Source: Acidobacteriota bacterium (lineage in GTDB: Bacteria; Acidobacteriota; Blastocatellia; RBC074). From it: a DNA stretch of 64,000 nt. The stretch lies in assembly GCA_016710075.1 (NCBI GenBank), contig JADJLO010000002.1, forward strand, positions 222,633 through 286,632, written 5' to 3'. Under the pieces are notes generated by a model. It worked only from the letters and a program-made list of their open reading frames with translations. It had not been told where the DNA came from and did no database searches. This document shows, in pieces, positions 8,806-18,253 of the stretch. The position numbers and the translations under genes are program-made. Numbering within the stretch: position 1 is the first letter of the stretch; every line of letters starts with the position of its first letter.

Positions 8806-9207
8806 TTGCCGGAGATCATTCTTGAGTGCGAGGCGACACTCTACTACGTCAGGTCGAGCATCATCAAACAGGCTGTCCTTGAGGTCAATTCGACGCAAGG
8901 GGTCTATCGAGCCTACATCTACGCGGGCGGCAAGCTGCTGGCCGAGAGGACTCCGGACGGGAATCTCTACTGGCTGCACACGAACCATCTTGGGAATTCG
9001 AGCCGGATGACGGACCAGAACGGAACGATGGTCTATCGCGGAGAGTTCGATCCTTACGGGAACCTGGTCTATGAATGGGGCTTGGCGGGGCTCAATACGA
9101 GGCGCCTGACGCCGCGCGTATTAATTCCGCAAGAAGAAATGCGTGCGCCGCAATCGTATAGACTGGCGTTGAAGGATGGGAAAGGAAATGCACTGGTTGA
9201 AATGTAA
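8806..9207 (+). pseudogene. Displaced Rhs-core fragment
   Basis: Positions 8845-9102 repeat positions 5631-5888 of the Rhs core with only about six differences in 258 bases. The shared piece encodes YVRSSIIKQAVLEVNS through GLAGLNTR. At 9103 the copy stops short of the core end and runs into unrelated sequence ending at 9207. It is a truncated core that could serve as a recombination partner for swapping toxin tips. Confidence 0.85.
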
Positions 9208-9273
9208 GAGAGCGAATAGTGATGGAGGAATAGCCGGGCAAACAGGCTTGACCTTTTTCATTATGCAGCAGAC

Positions 9274-9292
9274 TTGATGAGAAACTCATCAA
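9274..9292. repeat. Perfect hairpin TTGATGAG-AAA-CTCATCAA
   Basis: Arms at 9274-9281 and 9285-9292 with a three-base loop, just outside the left end of the IS200/IS605-type element. The piece CATCAATAG is also found before element copy 2 (about 36985-36993), so the true left border may lie here. Confidence 0.5.
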
Positions 9293-9373
9293 TAGTGCGC
9301 AATGGCAGATCATGATCTCGCCAGCCGCCATCTTGGGCGGGTTGGGTGGTGATGAATTTTCGCATCGGGCGAC

Positions 9374-9655
9374 TTAGCCCGATGGATCGTCTTTACCTTG
9401 ATTTTCAAGGTAACGCTTGATGACCTCCAACGGAGCGCCGCCGCAGGTCAGAACACAGTAAGAGCGATGCCAGAAACCAGGCTTCCAATATGTCTTCCGA
9501 ACTTCCATTTGCCAAGCGTGTCTTCAAATATCTCGCGCAACCGCTTCATCATCGCCGGACTGATTACCTTGCGGCGGTTTTTTGGTAACAAGAACCAAGC
9601 GATACTGAAGCGAGTAAGCGCAGTGATTGAGGGTCGAAAGGGATTGTTTCGCCAT
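9374..9655 (-). pseudogene. tnpA: IS200-type TnpA remnant lacking the HUH motif
   Basis: ATG 9655 starts MAKQSLSTLNHCAYSLQYRL, a typical Y1-transposase beginning. An extra A in the run after VTK shifts the frame, then RRKVISPAMMKRLREIFEDT follows in the next frame. Directly after the KWK segment comes the C-terminal end KPGFWHRSYCVLTCGGAPLE. About 60 residues, including the HUH metal site, are missing, so catalysis is lost. The stop codon lies in the loop of the left-end hairpin. Confidence 0.75.
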
Positions 9656-9670
9656 AACGAACTAAGTATA

Positions 9671-10835
9671 ATGCCGGGGAAAGCATACAAGTTCAAGTTA
9701 AAACCAATCCCGCGTTTGAGCAAGCCTGCGTTTTCACGCTCGATACTTGCCGTGAACTCTATAACGCCAGCCTTCAAGAGCGCCGGGACGCCTATCAAAT
9801 CAATCACGTCTCGCTCAACTACAATTCCCAGTCGGCGCAGCTTCCCGGCATCAAAGCCATCCGCCCGGACGTTGCCGCCGTCCACAGTCAGGTGCTTCAA
9901 GACGTTCTGCGCCGCTCTCAGAAGGCGTTCGACAACTTCTTTCGCCGCGTCAAGGCAGGTCAAAAACCGGGCTACCCAAGATTCAAGGGCAAGGGTTCTT
10001 TGATTCGTTTGTCTATCCTCAGAGCGGTTTCCGCCTCGAAGGCGACAAACTACACCTGAGCAAGATCGGCTCTTGCCGTGTCCGTCTATCCCGTCCGATT
10101 GAAGGAGGGATCAAAACCTGCACAATCAAACGAGAAGCCGATGGCTGGTATGTCGTGTTTGCCGTTGAATGCAATCAATCCCGCTTCATCCCGAAGACCG
10201 GGAAGGCGACGGGATAGACCTCGGGATAGAGTGCTTTGCCGCCGTCTCCAATGGCGAGCGAGTTGAAAACCCGAAACATTACCGCGCCGCCGAAAGTGAA
10301 CTCAGAGAGCACAGCGCACCGTTGCGCGCCGAAAGAACAAGCGCAGCAACCGGCGCCGGAAGGCAATCAATATTCTGGCGAGGAAGCACCTGCATATCAA
10401 AGGCAGCGTGCCGACTTTCACCACAAGACGGCGCTTGATGTGATTCGACGTTACGATCACATCACCATCGAAGATTTGAACGTGTGCGGGATGGTCAGGA
10501 ATCACCATCTCGCCAAAAGCATCAGTGACGCGGGCTGGAACCAATTCGCCAGGATCCTCACAAGCAAAGCTGCGAATGCTGGCCGTGAAGTGATTCTGGT
10601 GAACCCAGCCTATACGTCGCAAGACTGCTCCCAGTGCGGCAGTCGCGTGCGCAAGTCTCTTGCGGTAAGAGAGCACCGTTGCATCAACTGCGGTTTTGTT
10701 GCGCATCGTGATCATAATGCCGCCATTAACATTCAAAAGCGTGGGCAAAAGCGCGGGGCACGTGCTTCGGGGATGGGCTACGAAGCCCGTGTGAACCGAG
10801 AAGAATCCCCCACTATAGCCGGTCATCCGGTTTAG
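9671..10835 (+). pseudogene. tnpB: TnpB-type RNA-guided nuclease remnant, frameshifted
   Basis: The frame starts MPGKAYKFKLKP and is recovered piecewise: TLDTCRELYNASLQERRDAY, NFFRRVKAGQKPGYPRFKGK, then IDLGIECFAAVSNG (first RuvC Asp), a clean C-terminal part with ITIEDLNV (catalytic Glu), the zinc ribbon CSQCG...CINCG and HRDHNAAINIQ (last Asp). At least four frameshifts separate these pieces. TnpB proteins cut DNA guided by an RNA from the element's right end. The C-terminal half from about 10440 is intact. Confidence 0.85.
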
Positions 10836-10841
10836 TGGGGG
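10807..10841 (+). repeat. Right-end hairpin of element copy 1
   Basis: CCCCCACTA at 10807-10815 pairs with TAGTGGGGG at 10833-10841, and an inner CCGG/CCGG stem lies between. It overlaps the tnpB stop. In this family the right end is the transposase recognition hairpin and gives the 3' part of the guide RNA. It is identical in copy 2 (38329-38353). Confidence 0.75.
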
Positions 10842-10850
10842 AGGTGTCAA

Positions 10851-11389
10851 TTACCTGTAGTTTTGGAAGAGGTAGTCGATGAGGGGTTCTTTTTCATCTG
10901 GAGTGACAGCGGCGCCCCAGCGCATCATCTTTTCGACCTCGCGGGTCCAGCCCGGCCGCGAGAGACGCTGCTGTGCGGTCAGGTCCAGTTCGTGGCAGAG
11001 AAGGCATCTCATCTCGAAAATCTCTTTGCCGCGACCAGGAGCCGCATTTTTGGCCGAACCGGCGGCGCTGTCTTTTGGGCCCGAAATGAGCGGCGAGGTA
11101 GTTGACGATGACCGGTTTTCATCGTCGCCGACAATGGCTCCCCAGCGGATCATCTTGTCGACCTCTTGCTTCCAGCCTTCGCGCGAAAGACGCTGCGAGA
11201 TGATCAGATCGGCTTCGTGGCAGCCGATGCAGCGCATGCGAACGGTTCTGACGCCTTCGCCCTCGGGCAGATCCTGGATCATCCGCGCTGATGCATCGCC
11301 GTGGCCGGCGATCAATACCGGGATCGCCAGAGCGGCCAAGACCAATAAGATTTTGAATTTATTCGTGAAGTTACCTTAGTCTTCGACAT
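10851..11389 (-). pseudogene. Diheme c-type cytochrome, SorB-like, frameshifted near its start
   Basis: Two heme motifs, RCIGCH and RCLLCH, each followed by a similar QRLSREGWxxEVxKMxRWGA segment, show a tandem duplication of a single-heme unit. An export signal precedes them. ATG 11389 overlaps the end of the upstream molybdenum-enzyme gene; one base near 11365-11372 must be restored to join MSKTKV to FTNKFKILLVLAALAIPV. Together the pair resembles sulfite dehydrogenase SorAB, in which the cytochrome takes electrons from the molybdenum subunit in the periplasm. A TTG at 11345 is the alternative start. The IS element touches its stop codon. Confidence 0.7.
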
Positions 11390-12542
11390 TGATTCTCACC
11401 TTATCGATAACGTTCCAGAGATAGCCGGAAGGATTCCACTGAGGAACGACGGGCTGCATCGTCCTTTGTCGTCAGTGCGCGCGACATGAGAACGTAAGAC
11501 CCCGTGAAGCGATGTTGAACTCGTATTCGAACGACTGCCATGCGTATCGCTCGCGTTCTTTGCCGAGTTTTGCCGGAAGCCAGGTGCTGCCATTGTCCAT
11601 CGAGACGTCAACTCTGGCGATATTCGATTCGCCCGCCCACGAAACCTGAGAGTCTGACCTTGCCCGGTTTTGTCTTTGTGCCCTCGAGCGGGGAGTTGAT
11701 GAAGGATTTGACCACGAGTCCCGTGAGTGGAACCATATCTTTGGGATCCACGGCCGAGCCCGGAGCGACGCGCCTGTTGGGATAGCGATAGGCGGTCTTG
11801 ACGAAAATCCCTCGTGCTCCTTGTCGATCACCTGCATATGGTTGAGCCATTTTACCGCGTAAGCGCCCTCCCATCCGGGGACGACGGATCTCAGCGGGAA
11901 CCCGTGAAGCATCGGAATCGGTTCGCCGTTCATTTCATAGGCGATTATCGTGTCGGGGTGCATGGCCTTCTCCATCGGAACGTTGCGGATGAAGTCGGGC
12001 ATCTTGCCTATAGGCTTGTCGGCTCCGTCGAGAGCGATGTATTTACCGGTGGATTTGACGCCGGCTTTTTTCAGGATGTCGGACATGCGCGCACCCGTAC
12101 AGCGGGCCGTGCCCACCGCGCCCTTCTCCCACTGGATGCCCGCTACCGGGGGATCAAAAAAAGATCTGCCGTTGCCTGCGCATTCAAGCGTCACGGTGAC
12201 CGTGGCGCGCGGCATCTTCTTCAATTCATCAAGAGTCAGCTCGATTGGCCGTTCGACTTCGCCATCGATCTTCAGTTTCCATTCTTTTCCCGCTCGTTCG
12301 TCGATGGAAGGCACGTAGGTATGAGTGCGAACATAGAAGAGATCCTTCGGCGTGATCCAGCTGTTGAGCAGCCCGACCGGCGTCTCAAGATCCTCCGGCC
12401 GCAGCGACCGTATGATCAGCCTCTCTTTGCCCTTGATCAATTCCTGAGTGAAAGCGGTTCCCGGATTTCCGGGAAGATAACGGCTTAAGCCTAAAGCCGT
12501 TCCTGCTCCTGAGATACCGGCAATGAAGTCTCGACGATTCAT
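11376..12542 (-). pseudogene. Sulfite oxidase-family molybdopterin enzyme, SorA-like, frameshifted
   Basis: ATG 12542 has AGAGGA upstream and starts MNRRDFIAGISGAG, a Tat-type signal. The molybdopterin domain includes TLECAGNGR with the conserved metal-ligand Cys (residue 121), and GFPLRSVVPGWEGAYAVKWL. The frame breaks near 11810, 11640 and 11495; the corrected protein runs EGIFVKTAYRYPNRR, KPGKVRLSG, VSWAGESNIARVDVSMDNGS and ends QPVVPQWNPSGYLWNVIDKV. The family oxidises sulfite (or other substrates) in the periplasm. The stop at 11376-11378 lies inside the first codons of the cytochrome, indicating coupled translation. Confidence 0.8.
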
Positions 12543-12713
12543 TATGCGTCCTCTTTGATGGTTTTTATTCGGAAACTTTGTATTCGTAAAACGACTGCCG
12601 ATTCTATTCGCTGCGCCCCTTGCGGTCAATCTGGATAAGAAGATCCTGGGTTACGGAGAGACGATCGGATAAATCGCGGTGTTGCCGGAAAGATGCCCTG
12701 ATTGACACCCCGA

Positions 12714-12743
12714 TTGACACTCTGTCGGAGCGGCTTCTACAAT
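12714..12743 (+). promoter_or_regulatory. Strong sigma-70 promoter for the glycosylase gene
   Basis: A perfect TTGACA at 12714-12719 and TACAAT at 12738-12743 with an 18-base spacer. Transcription would begin near 12750, only about 17 bases before the ATG at 12767. This rules out the longer reading frame that opens at 12620. Confidence 0.6.
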
Positions 12744-12766
12744 TAAACTTCAGATGGATTCGAGAA

Positions 12767-13426
12767 ATGAAGAATGATGAATCAATGATAGATGAGTTGC
12801 AGAAAAGTTATCTGGAGAAAAAAAGTGATATCCAGGCTCGTCTTGATGATTTTGTCGAGGTGGGCGCTTTGGGAGATGACGGGAGATTGTTTGAGGAGCT
12901 GGTCTACTGCATCTTCACTGCCGGGGCGAGCGCGAGGATGGGATTGAACTCGCTCGAGCGCGTCAGCCCGCATCTGCTCACAGGGACTCATCGGAGATTG
13001 ATGAAACTACTGACCGGAGCTCACCGTTATCCACGGGCGCGCTCGGGCTATGTTGTCCATACGCGGAAATATCTCAAAGATTCATGCGGTCTGCGCCTTC
13101 GTGAAAAACTCGATTCATTCGCTGATGACACCGAAGCCAGAAGGGATTTTCTGGCGCGCAACCCGGGGATCAAAGGCATTGGCTACAAGGAAGCCAGCCA
13201 TTATCTGCGAAACATCGGTTATAAAGGCTATGCCATCCTGGACAAGCATATTCTCAGGTCACTTCATGCATACGAAGTGATAGATTCTCCAAGGCCGCCG
13301 GCGACCAAAAAAAAGTACCTCGCTGTCGAGGAGAATATGAGAGAATTCGCCGCCAGGATAAAAATTGATTTCGATGAACTGGATCTTCTGCTCTGGTCGA
13401 ACAAAACAGGCGAGATTTTGAAATGA
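12767..13426 (+). CDS. ogg: Ogg2-type N-glycosylase/DNA lyase
   Basis: A 219-residue helix-hairpin-helix/GPD glycosylase of the Ogg2 (archaeal/Thermotoga) type, which excises 8-oxoguanine and nicks the abasic site. The HhH stretch GIKGIGYKEASHYL holds the catalytic Lys (residue 141), and AILDKHILR holds the catalytic Asp (residue 159). The start at 12767 is chosen because a strong promoter lies just upstream; ATG 12785 is the alternative. The stop overlaps the possible start of the next gene, suggesting co-transcription. The gene is intact. Confidence 0.88.
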   Translation: MKNDESMIDELQKSYLEKKSDIQARLDDFVEVGALGDDGRLFEELVYCIFTAGASARMGLNSLERVSPHLLTGTHRRLMKLLTGAHRYPRARSGYVVHTRKYLKDSCGLRLREKLDSFADDTEARRDFLARNPGIKGIGYKEASHYLRNIGYKGYAILDKHILRSLHAYEVIDSPRPPATKKKYLAVEENMREFAARIKIDFDELDLLLWSNKTGEILK

Positions 13427-13458
13427 ATCGAAGCCAATGGGAGAATAGGGTGCAAATT

Positions 13459-15086
13459 ATGAAAAAAGCTCTGCGGGTAATAATGGTTCTCTTTTCAGTT
13501 GCGTTGGTTTCCCAGTGCCTGGGCGTCACTACATTTGCTCAGATGCGCGGCAGGGCTTTAAAGCGCGCCGGGAAGGAGATGCGAGAGGCGAATTTCAAAG
13601 AGGCGGAAAGGATCTACCTCCAGCTTCTTGAGCAGGACCAGGCCGACAAGGATGCCCGGCTCCGGATTGAGCTTCGCCATGATCAAGCAGGGCAGACTGC
13701 AGGATTCGTATGAACAGGCCGCCCAGGTATTGAGCGCCGACCCGTTGAGTGCGAGGGCGCATTCCCTGCTGGGAACCTCGCTGCTCCGATCCGGCGAGTT
13801 CCGCAATTCAATCGAATCTCTCTACACTGCTTTGAAACTCAATGACAGCGAGGCTCTGGCCCTTGCCGGTCTCTCGGATATCGAATATTTCGAAAACCGG
13901 CCGCGGAGGGCTTATGAAGGTTTGAAGCGGGCCGTGACTCTCGACCCATACGAGCCGGACTATTATGTGTCGCTGGCGCGGGCAAGCTCCAGACTTGAGT
14001 ACTATACCGAAGCCGCGGAAGCGTATCAGAAATTTCTCGATGTCTCGCCAAAAACCGACGCGGAGCGAAGAGCGCGAATCAAGGGGCTGATAGATTTTTA
14101 TCGATACCTCGGCAGCACGAAGATTCACCGCCCGGGCGGTAAAGAGATCTCGACCGTGCCTTTTGACATCGTCAATAATCGTCCATTCATCGATGTCAAG
14201 GTCAATGGAAAAGGTCCGTTGCGTTTTGTCATCGATACGGGTGCGAGTCTGTCTGTCATCTCGGTCAAGACCGCGCAAAAACTTGGCATCAAGTCGGTTG
14301 CCAAAGGCGGGAATGCGCGGGCAATCGGAGGCACCGGGACCTTCCCGATACTTTATGGGCTGCTCGACTCGATGATGATCGGTGAAACTAAAATTGAGTC
14401 AGTCCCGGTATATATTCGCACGGTTCACAGCACTGATGATGCCCCTGAGGCTGAGCGGGCAGACGGGTATATCGGATTATCGATGCTCGGATCGTTCGCT
14501 ATGACGCTCGATTATAAGGCAAAAGCGATGACTCTGGATCGGAGTCAAATCAGTGATGACGCCGCTGCTGCAAAACCGGATGCTTCTAAATCCGGCGAGA
14601 AAAAAGAGGCGGAAGCAAGCCCGGTCCCGCCTGGTTTGGTAGATTATGAAATCCCGATTCGCAGCACCAGCGGGGGCTGGCCAGCGCCGAGACCAATCTT
14701 CCGGGACTGGACCATCCTCTCAATTTCATCATTGACACGGGTGCGACCATCAGCGTTATTTCCAAATCCGCCGTCAAGCGAAACAGTCTCGAAGGGCTGA
14801 AGCTCGCGGGCGAGACTTTCAGGTTATCGGCGCGGCCGGAATCGAGGAGGGCGCCGAAGCCCTCGGTCTCTCCACGCTGACCGTCAGCGGCCTGAGAAAA
14901 ATGAACTCGCGGGCGCTGATACTCGATCTCGAAGCAGTCAATGAGACTTCTGGTTTTGAACAGCATGGAATCCTGGGGGGAGATTATCTGTCGAATTTCA
15001 AGATCGTACTCGATCTGAGACGCTATCAATTCAAGCTGACTCCGCAGAACCCTGCCATCAGCGTCGCGGCTGAAAAGAAGTCCTAG
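13459..15086 (+). pseudogene. Exported TPR protein with two retropepsin-like aspartyl protease domains, frameshifted
   Basis: ATG 13459 (AGGGTG upstream) gives a signal peptide ending TTFAQ; ATG 13423 overlapping the ogg stop is the alternative. TPR helices follow (about residues 30-210). A first protease-like domain holds FVIDTGASLSVIS, and after a Lys/Glu-rich linker a second copy holds FIIDTGATISVIS. The frame breaks near 13660, 14690 and 14820; the last piece runs GLRKMNSRALILDLEAVN...HGILGGDYL to 15086. Such proteins are presumed periplasmic proteases or binding proteins, and retropepsin folds normally act as dimers, so two domains in one chain may pair internally. Substrate unknown. Confidence 0.7.
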
Positions 15087-15108
15087 CTGTAATTTAACGG
15101 TTAATCGT

Positions 15109-15570
15109 ATGATCACCAGCATCTACCTTGAGACATCGGTCATCGGCGCATACCTCGACAAGGGGGAATCGTTTCGTCGCGACCTGACCATACGCTGGTG
15201 GGAGCACGAGCTGGGAAATTATCGCGCCTTCATTTCACCACTCGTCGAACGCGAACTGGAGCGGACGCGCGAGCCCTATCGTCACAGCTATCTTCAGTTG
15301 ATCAAGTCTCTTCCTCAACTGGAGGTTACCGACGAAGCCGCCATTCTCGCGGAAGGTTATATCTCGCGCTGGATCTTCCAGCGCAAACTTCTGGGCGATG
15401 CGCTTCATGTCGCGCTTGCCTCGTTTCATAAAGTGGATTATCTGGTAACCTGGAATTTCGGATTCCTGGCCAATGTCCATAGACAGGCCCGAATCAAATT
15501 GTTCAATACCGCGGCCGGGTTTTTCGTTCCCGAAATTGTGACTCCGGAATTTCTCGTCAGCGAATTATGA
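15109..15570 (+). CDS. PIN-domain nuclease (toxin-type)
   Basis: A 153-residue PIN domain: IYLETSVIGAYLD (first acidic site), SPLVERELER (second), LGDALHVALASFHKVDYLVTWN (third and fourth). PIN toxins cleave RNA with Mg2+ or Mn2+. A 70-residue basic-tailed protein follows after 22 bases, and the pair has the size and order of a toxin-antitoxin module with the toxin first, which is less usual. It is 22 bases behind the aspartyl protease gene on the same strand. Confidence 0.8.
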   Translation: MITSIYLETSVIGAYLDKGESFRRDLTIRWWEHELGNYRAFISPLVERELERTREPYRHSYLQLIKSLPQLEVTDEAAILAEGYISRWIFQRKLLGDALHVALASFHKVDYLVTWNFGFLANVHRQARIKLFNTAAGFFVPEIVTPEFLVSEL

Positions 15571-15592
15571 TTCGAGTTTTGAAATTGCCACT

Positions 15593-15805
15593 ATGTATCA
15601 AAGACCAAGATTTCTTGAGGAACTGCATGCGATCCGTGAAGAGATGGCGCGCGAATGCGATTACGATGTCGATCTGTTTGCCGAGATGGTTCGCAGCAAA
15701 CATGTTCCCGATCGCGGCCCGGTCCGCAATATTCGCGGGGTTCGCCGCGCTGCTCCGCCAAACCCCGTTTTGCTGAAAAAAGCGCCCCGTAAGAAGAAGG
15801 GATGA
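15593..15805 (+). CDS. Small partner of the PIN nuclease, putative antitoxin
   Basis: A 70-residue protein, MYQRPRFLEELHAIREEM..., with an acidic helix (REEMARECDYDVDLFAEMVR) and a basic, Pro-rich tail ending KKAPRKKKG. The EELHAIREE...YDVDLF pattern is, as I recall, common in small proteins encoded directly behind such PIN genes. It has no obvious DNA-binding motif. Antitoxin role is inferred from position and size. Confidence 0.55.
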   Translation: MYQRPRFLEELHAIREEMARECDYDVDLFAEMVRSKHVPDRGPVRNIRGVRRAAPPNPVLLKKAPRKKKG

Positions 15806-15874
15806 GAAGTTTGCCAATCGGATACTTTTGATTGCAACAGGAAAGAGATTTGAGTCTGGAAGTTTTGTGATTTT

Positions 15875-16656
15875 ATGGGTGAGCCTTTTGATGCAATAGG
15901 TTTTAAAGTGACGGATGAAGCTTCTTACCAGGCGCTTGCGGAAGAGGCGCATCAGCGTGGGACGCTGAGCCTTTCACGTCGTTCGGCCGGAGTTCTTCAC
16001 GGTTGCTGCTGGAGTCTGGGGTCGGGCCTTGAAGTCTGGACTGTGCTCTATGAGTCGCCGGAAGGGCTCTTTTACGCCGACTGCCGGCCAGCATTCCGCT
16101 CAAAACATGTCTTCAGTTTTTATCCTGGGAAGTGGTCGAATACGAGCAGGATGGTGAAGCCGTGGCCCGCGGCACGACCACGGATTCAGGAATAGAGATG
16201 CTTTTCGAGCTGCAGAACATCACCGAAGTCAGCATTCAGGATTTGCGAGCGCAGACCATTGTCGCCGCAGTCTCAGGGCTGGCCTACAAGGCAAGCATCT
16301 CCTCGCGCCCCGGCGATTCGGTTTTCACACCTCTGACCTTGAAACATCCCAAAAAGAAGCATGCCGAGAACGATTATGCCATTCGCGGCCGGATAGTTTC
16401 GTGGCGCGTGCTCAAGAATCAACATACGACCAGCGATCTTATCTGGATCGATGTCGATCTTGGACAATTCGCTCTGGAACTGCTCGTCAACCGATCCGAT
16501 CTCAAGGGGGAATTGAAAAGTGGCGGATGGCTTTCCGCCGATGTCTGGCTGCAGGGACATATCCTCAACGAAAAGGATCTTCAATTGCGCTACGAGGGAA
16601 TTGATCGCCGTATGAACAAAGCCGACCATTGGATCAAACTGCGTCGCCGGAACTGA
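15875..16656 (+). pseudogene. Protein of unknown function, frameshifted
   Basis: The first part (ATG 15875, MGEPFDAIGFKVTDEASY) continues to about 16130, where one indel links RSKHVFSFYP to VVEYEQDGEAVARGTTTDS in another frame ending at 16656. No signal peptide or membrane segment is seen. The second half is rich in beta-strand-like stretches (YAIRGRIVSWRVLKNQHTT, WLSADVWLQGHIL). I do not recognise the family. Confidence 0.55.
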
Positions 16657-16750
16657 TGAAACAGAACACGAAACAGTAAATACTCAGCCATTTGCGGGCA
16701 ATAGCAACTGAAACAATTTAGATTCTCGAATTCACCTTGTTACAAATAAC

Positions 16751-16807
16751 CGCAAGCGAGACGCTTGCGCCCCAGCTCGTTAGCTAAAGTCCGGATTCTG
16801 ATCCGGA
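16751..16807. repeat. Two short perfect hairpins
   Basis: CGCAAGCG-AGA-CGCTTGCG at 16751-16769 and TCCGGAT-TCTG-ATCCGGA at 16790-16807. No T-tract follows, so neither is a clear terminator; they may be REP-like units. Confidence 0.6.
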
Positions 16808-16873
16808 TAAGTTGATTTCCAGATCTGTACGTGGACATTTTGAAAATTTCGTCTGTTTCGTAATCTGATAGAT

Positions 16874-18229
16874 ATGACCTCGATTCTGACAGCGCGATGG
16901 TTGCTTCCGATAACTTCTCCGCCGATCGACGGAGGCGCGGTTGCCATTGAAAACGAATTGATCCTTGAAATCGGGAACCTGCAGGAGCTGCAGAAAAGAT
17001 ATCCTGATGCATCGGTGCGGGACTTCGGCAACTGCGCGATTCTTCCGGGACTGGTCAACGTCCACACACATCTGGAGCTCACCGTTTTTCGCGGCCGCCT
17101 TGAAGAGAGCCATTTTCAGAGCTGGATCCGCCGGCTGATCACGCTCAAGGCTGAGAGGCTCACCACCGACGACCTGATGCTGAGCGCCAGACTGGGCTGC
17201 ATCGAATCGATCAGGTCCGGTGTCACAACCCTTGCCGACACTTCGGATTCGAGCGGACCGATCATTGCGCTGATTGAAAGCGGCTTGAGAGGCTCTATTT
17301 TTCAGGAAGTGTTCGGGCCGGATGAATTGCAGGCAGGATCGAGCCTCGAAGGGCTCAAGGCCCGGCTTGATGCTCATGCTGAAAGACTCAACTCGGCAGG
17401 CAGGGAAGCGCAAAACAGAATTACCGTCGGGGTCTCGCCACATGCGCCTTACTCGGTCTCAGCGAAACTCTATCAAGCAGTTGCGCGACTGGCTCTCGAT
17501 CAAAAACTCGACGTCGCCATCCACGCTGCGGAATCGGCGGATGAGGCTGCACTTCTCAGAGACGGCGGCGGAGCGTTCGGCGAATCACTCCACCGCCGCG
17601 AGATCAGATTCGATCCTCCGGGATGCTCGACAATCGGTTATTTCGACAGGCTTGGAGTCCTCGACACCTCGCCGCTCCTGATCCACTGCGTAACTATTGA
17701 TGAATCGGACATCGCTCTGATGGCGGCGAAAAAAGCCAGGGTGGCTCACTGCCCGAAATCGAATGCGAAATTCGGCCACGGTGTGGCGCCCTTGAATCTG
17801 TTGAGGCAGGCAGGCTTGCCGGTCGGCCTTGGGACCGACAGCGCGGCCAGCAACAACAACCTTGATCTCATTGAAGAAGCCCGCTTCTGCTCCATGATTG
17901 CCCGGGCCGAGCGGAAAGATGCCGCGGTATGCTCTGCCGATGAGATGCTGAGAATGATGACAATCGATGGTGCTCGCACCCTCGGGATCGATCACACGAT
18001 CGGCTCCATCGAACCGGGCAAACAGGCCGACCTCATCGTTGTCGATCTGAATAACCCTCACAACCTGCCGTCGTACGATCCCGCAACCGCCATCATTTTC
18101 AGCAGCTCCGGACGTGATGTGATCATGACTATGGTGGCGGGAAGAGTGCTCTACTCAGACGGGCTCGTCTCCTCCATCGATGAGAAGCTGGTCGGAGAAC
18201 AGATTCTTGAGATCCAAAACCGCCTGTGA
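16874..18229 (+). CDS. Amidohydrolase of the MTA/SAH deaminase (SsnA/MtaD-like) type
   Basis: A 451-residue metal-dependent hydrolase of the cytosine-deaminase-like branch. It shows VNVHTHLELT (metal-binding His residues 64 and 66 and a substrate Glu), SPHAPYSVS, AIHAAES, HCPKSN and GTDSAASNN, the ordered signature of S-adenosylhomocysteine/5-methylthioadenosine deaminases and relatives. These enzymes remove an amino group from the purine; the exact substrate cannot be fixed here. The gene is intact and ends 24 bases from the convergent YeiH-type gene. No good ribosome site is seen before ATG 16874. Confidence 0.85.
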   Translation: MTSILTARWLLPITSPPIDGGAVAIENELILEIGNLQELQKRYPDASVRDFGNCAILPGLVNVHTHLELTVFRGRLEESHFQSWIRRLITLKAERLTTDDLMLSARLGCIESIRSGVTTLADTSDSSGPIIALIESGLRGSIFQEVFGPDELQAGSSLEGLKARLDAHAERLNSAGREAQNRITVGVSPHAPYSVSAKLYQAVARLALDQKLDVAIHAAESADEAALLRDGGGAFGESLHRREIRFDPPGCSTIGYFDRLGVLDTSPLLIHCVTIDESDIALMAAKKARVAHCPKSNAKFGHGVAPLNLLRQAGLPVGLGTDSAASNNNLDLIEEARFCSMIARAERKDAAVCSADEMLRMMTIDGARTLGIDHTIGSIEPGKQADLIVVDLNNPHNLPSYDPATAIIFSSSGRDVIMTMVAGRVLYSDGLVSSIDEKLVGEQILEIQNRL

Positions 18230-18253
18230 ATCATCACTCAACAGCAAGTAACC

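Larger units (their letters stand above)
9323..10850. mobile_element. IS200/IS605-type element, copy 1 (degenerate)
   Basis: Divergent tnpA (minus) and tnpB (plus) remnants lie between a left end with two hairpins (CCGCC-N-GGCGG near 9325 and CATCGGGC-GACTTA-GCCCGATG at 9363-9384) and a right end with a strong hairpin (10807-10841). The same left and right ends bound the copy at 36992-38362. The right border, GGTGTCAA at 10850, touches the stop codon of the cytochrome gene. Both genes are broken, so the copy could only move with help in trans. Confidence 0.85.

Noticed and set aside
9448..9963. 171-residue minus-strand frame in element copy 1
   Set aside because: It mixes antisense of tnpB with a piece of TnpA; the real TnpA starts at 9655 and the frame shift explains the rest.
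12620..12766. N-terminal extension of the glycosylase
   Set aside because: A strong promoter lies inside it (12714-12743), and the family begins near residue 1 of the shorter form.
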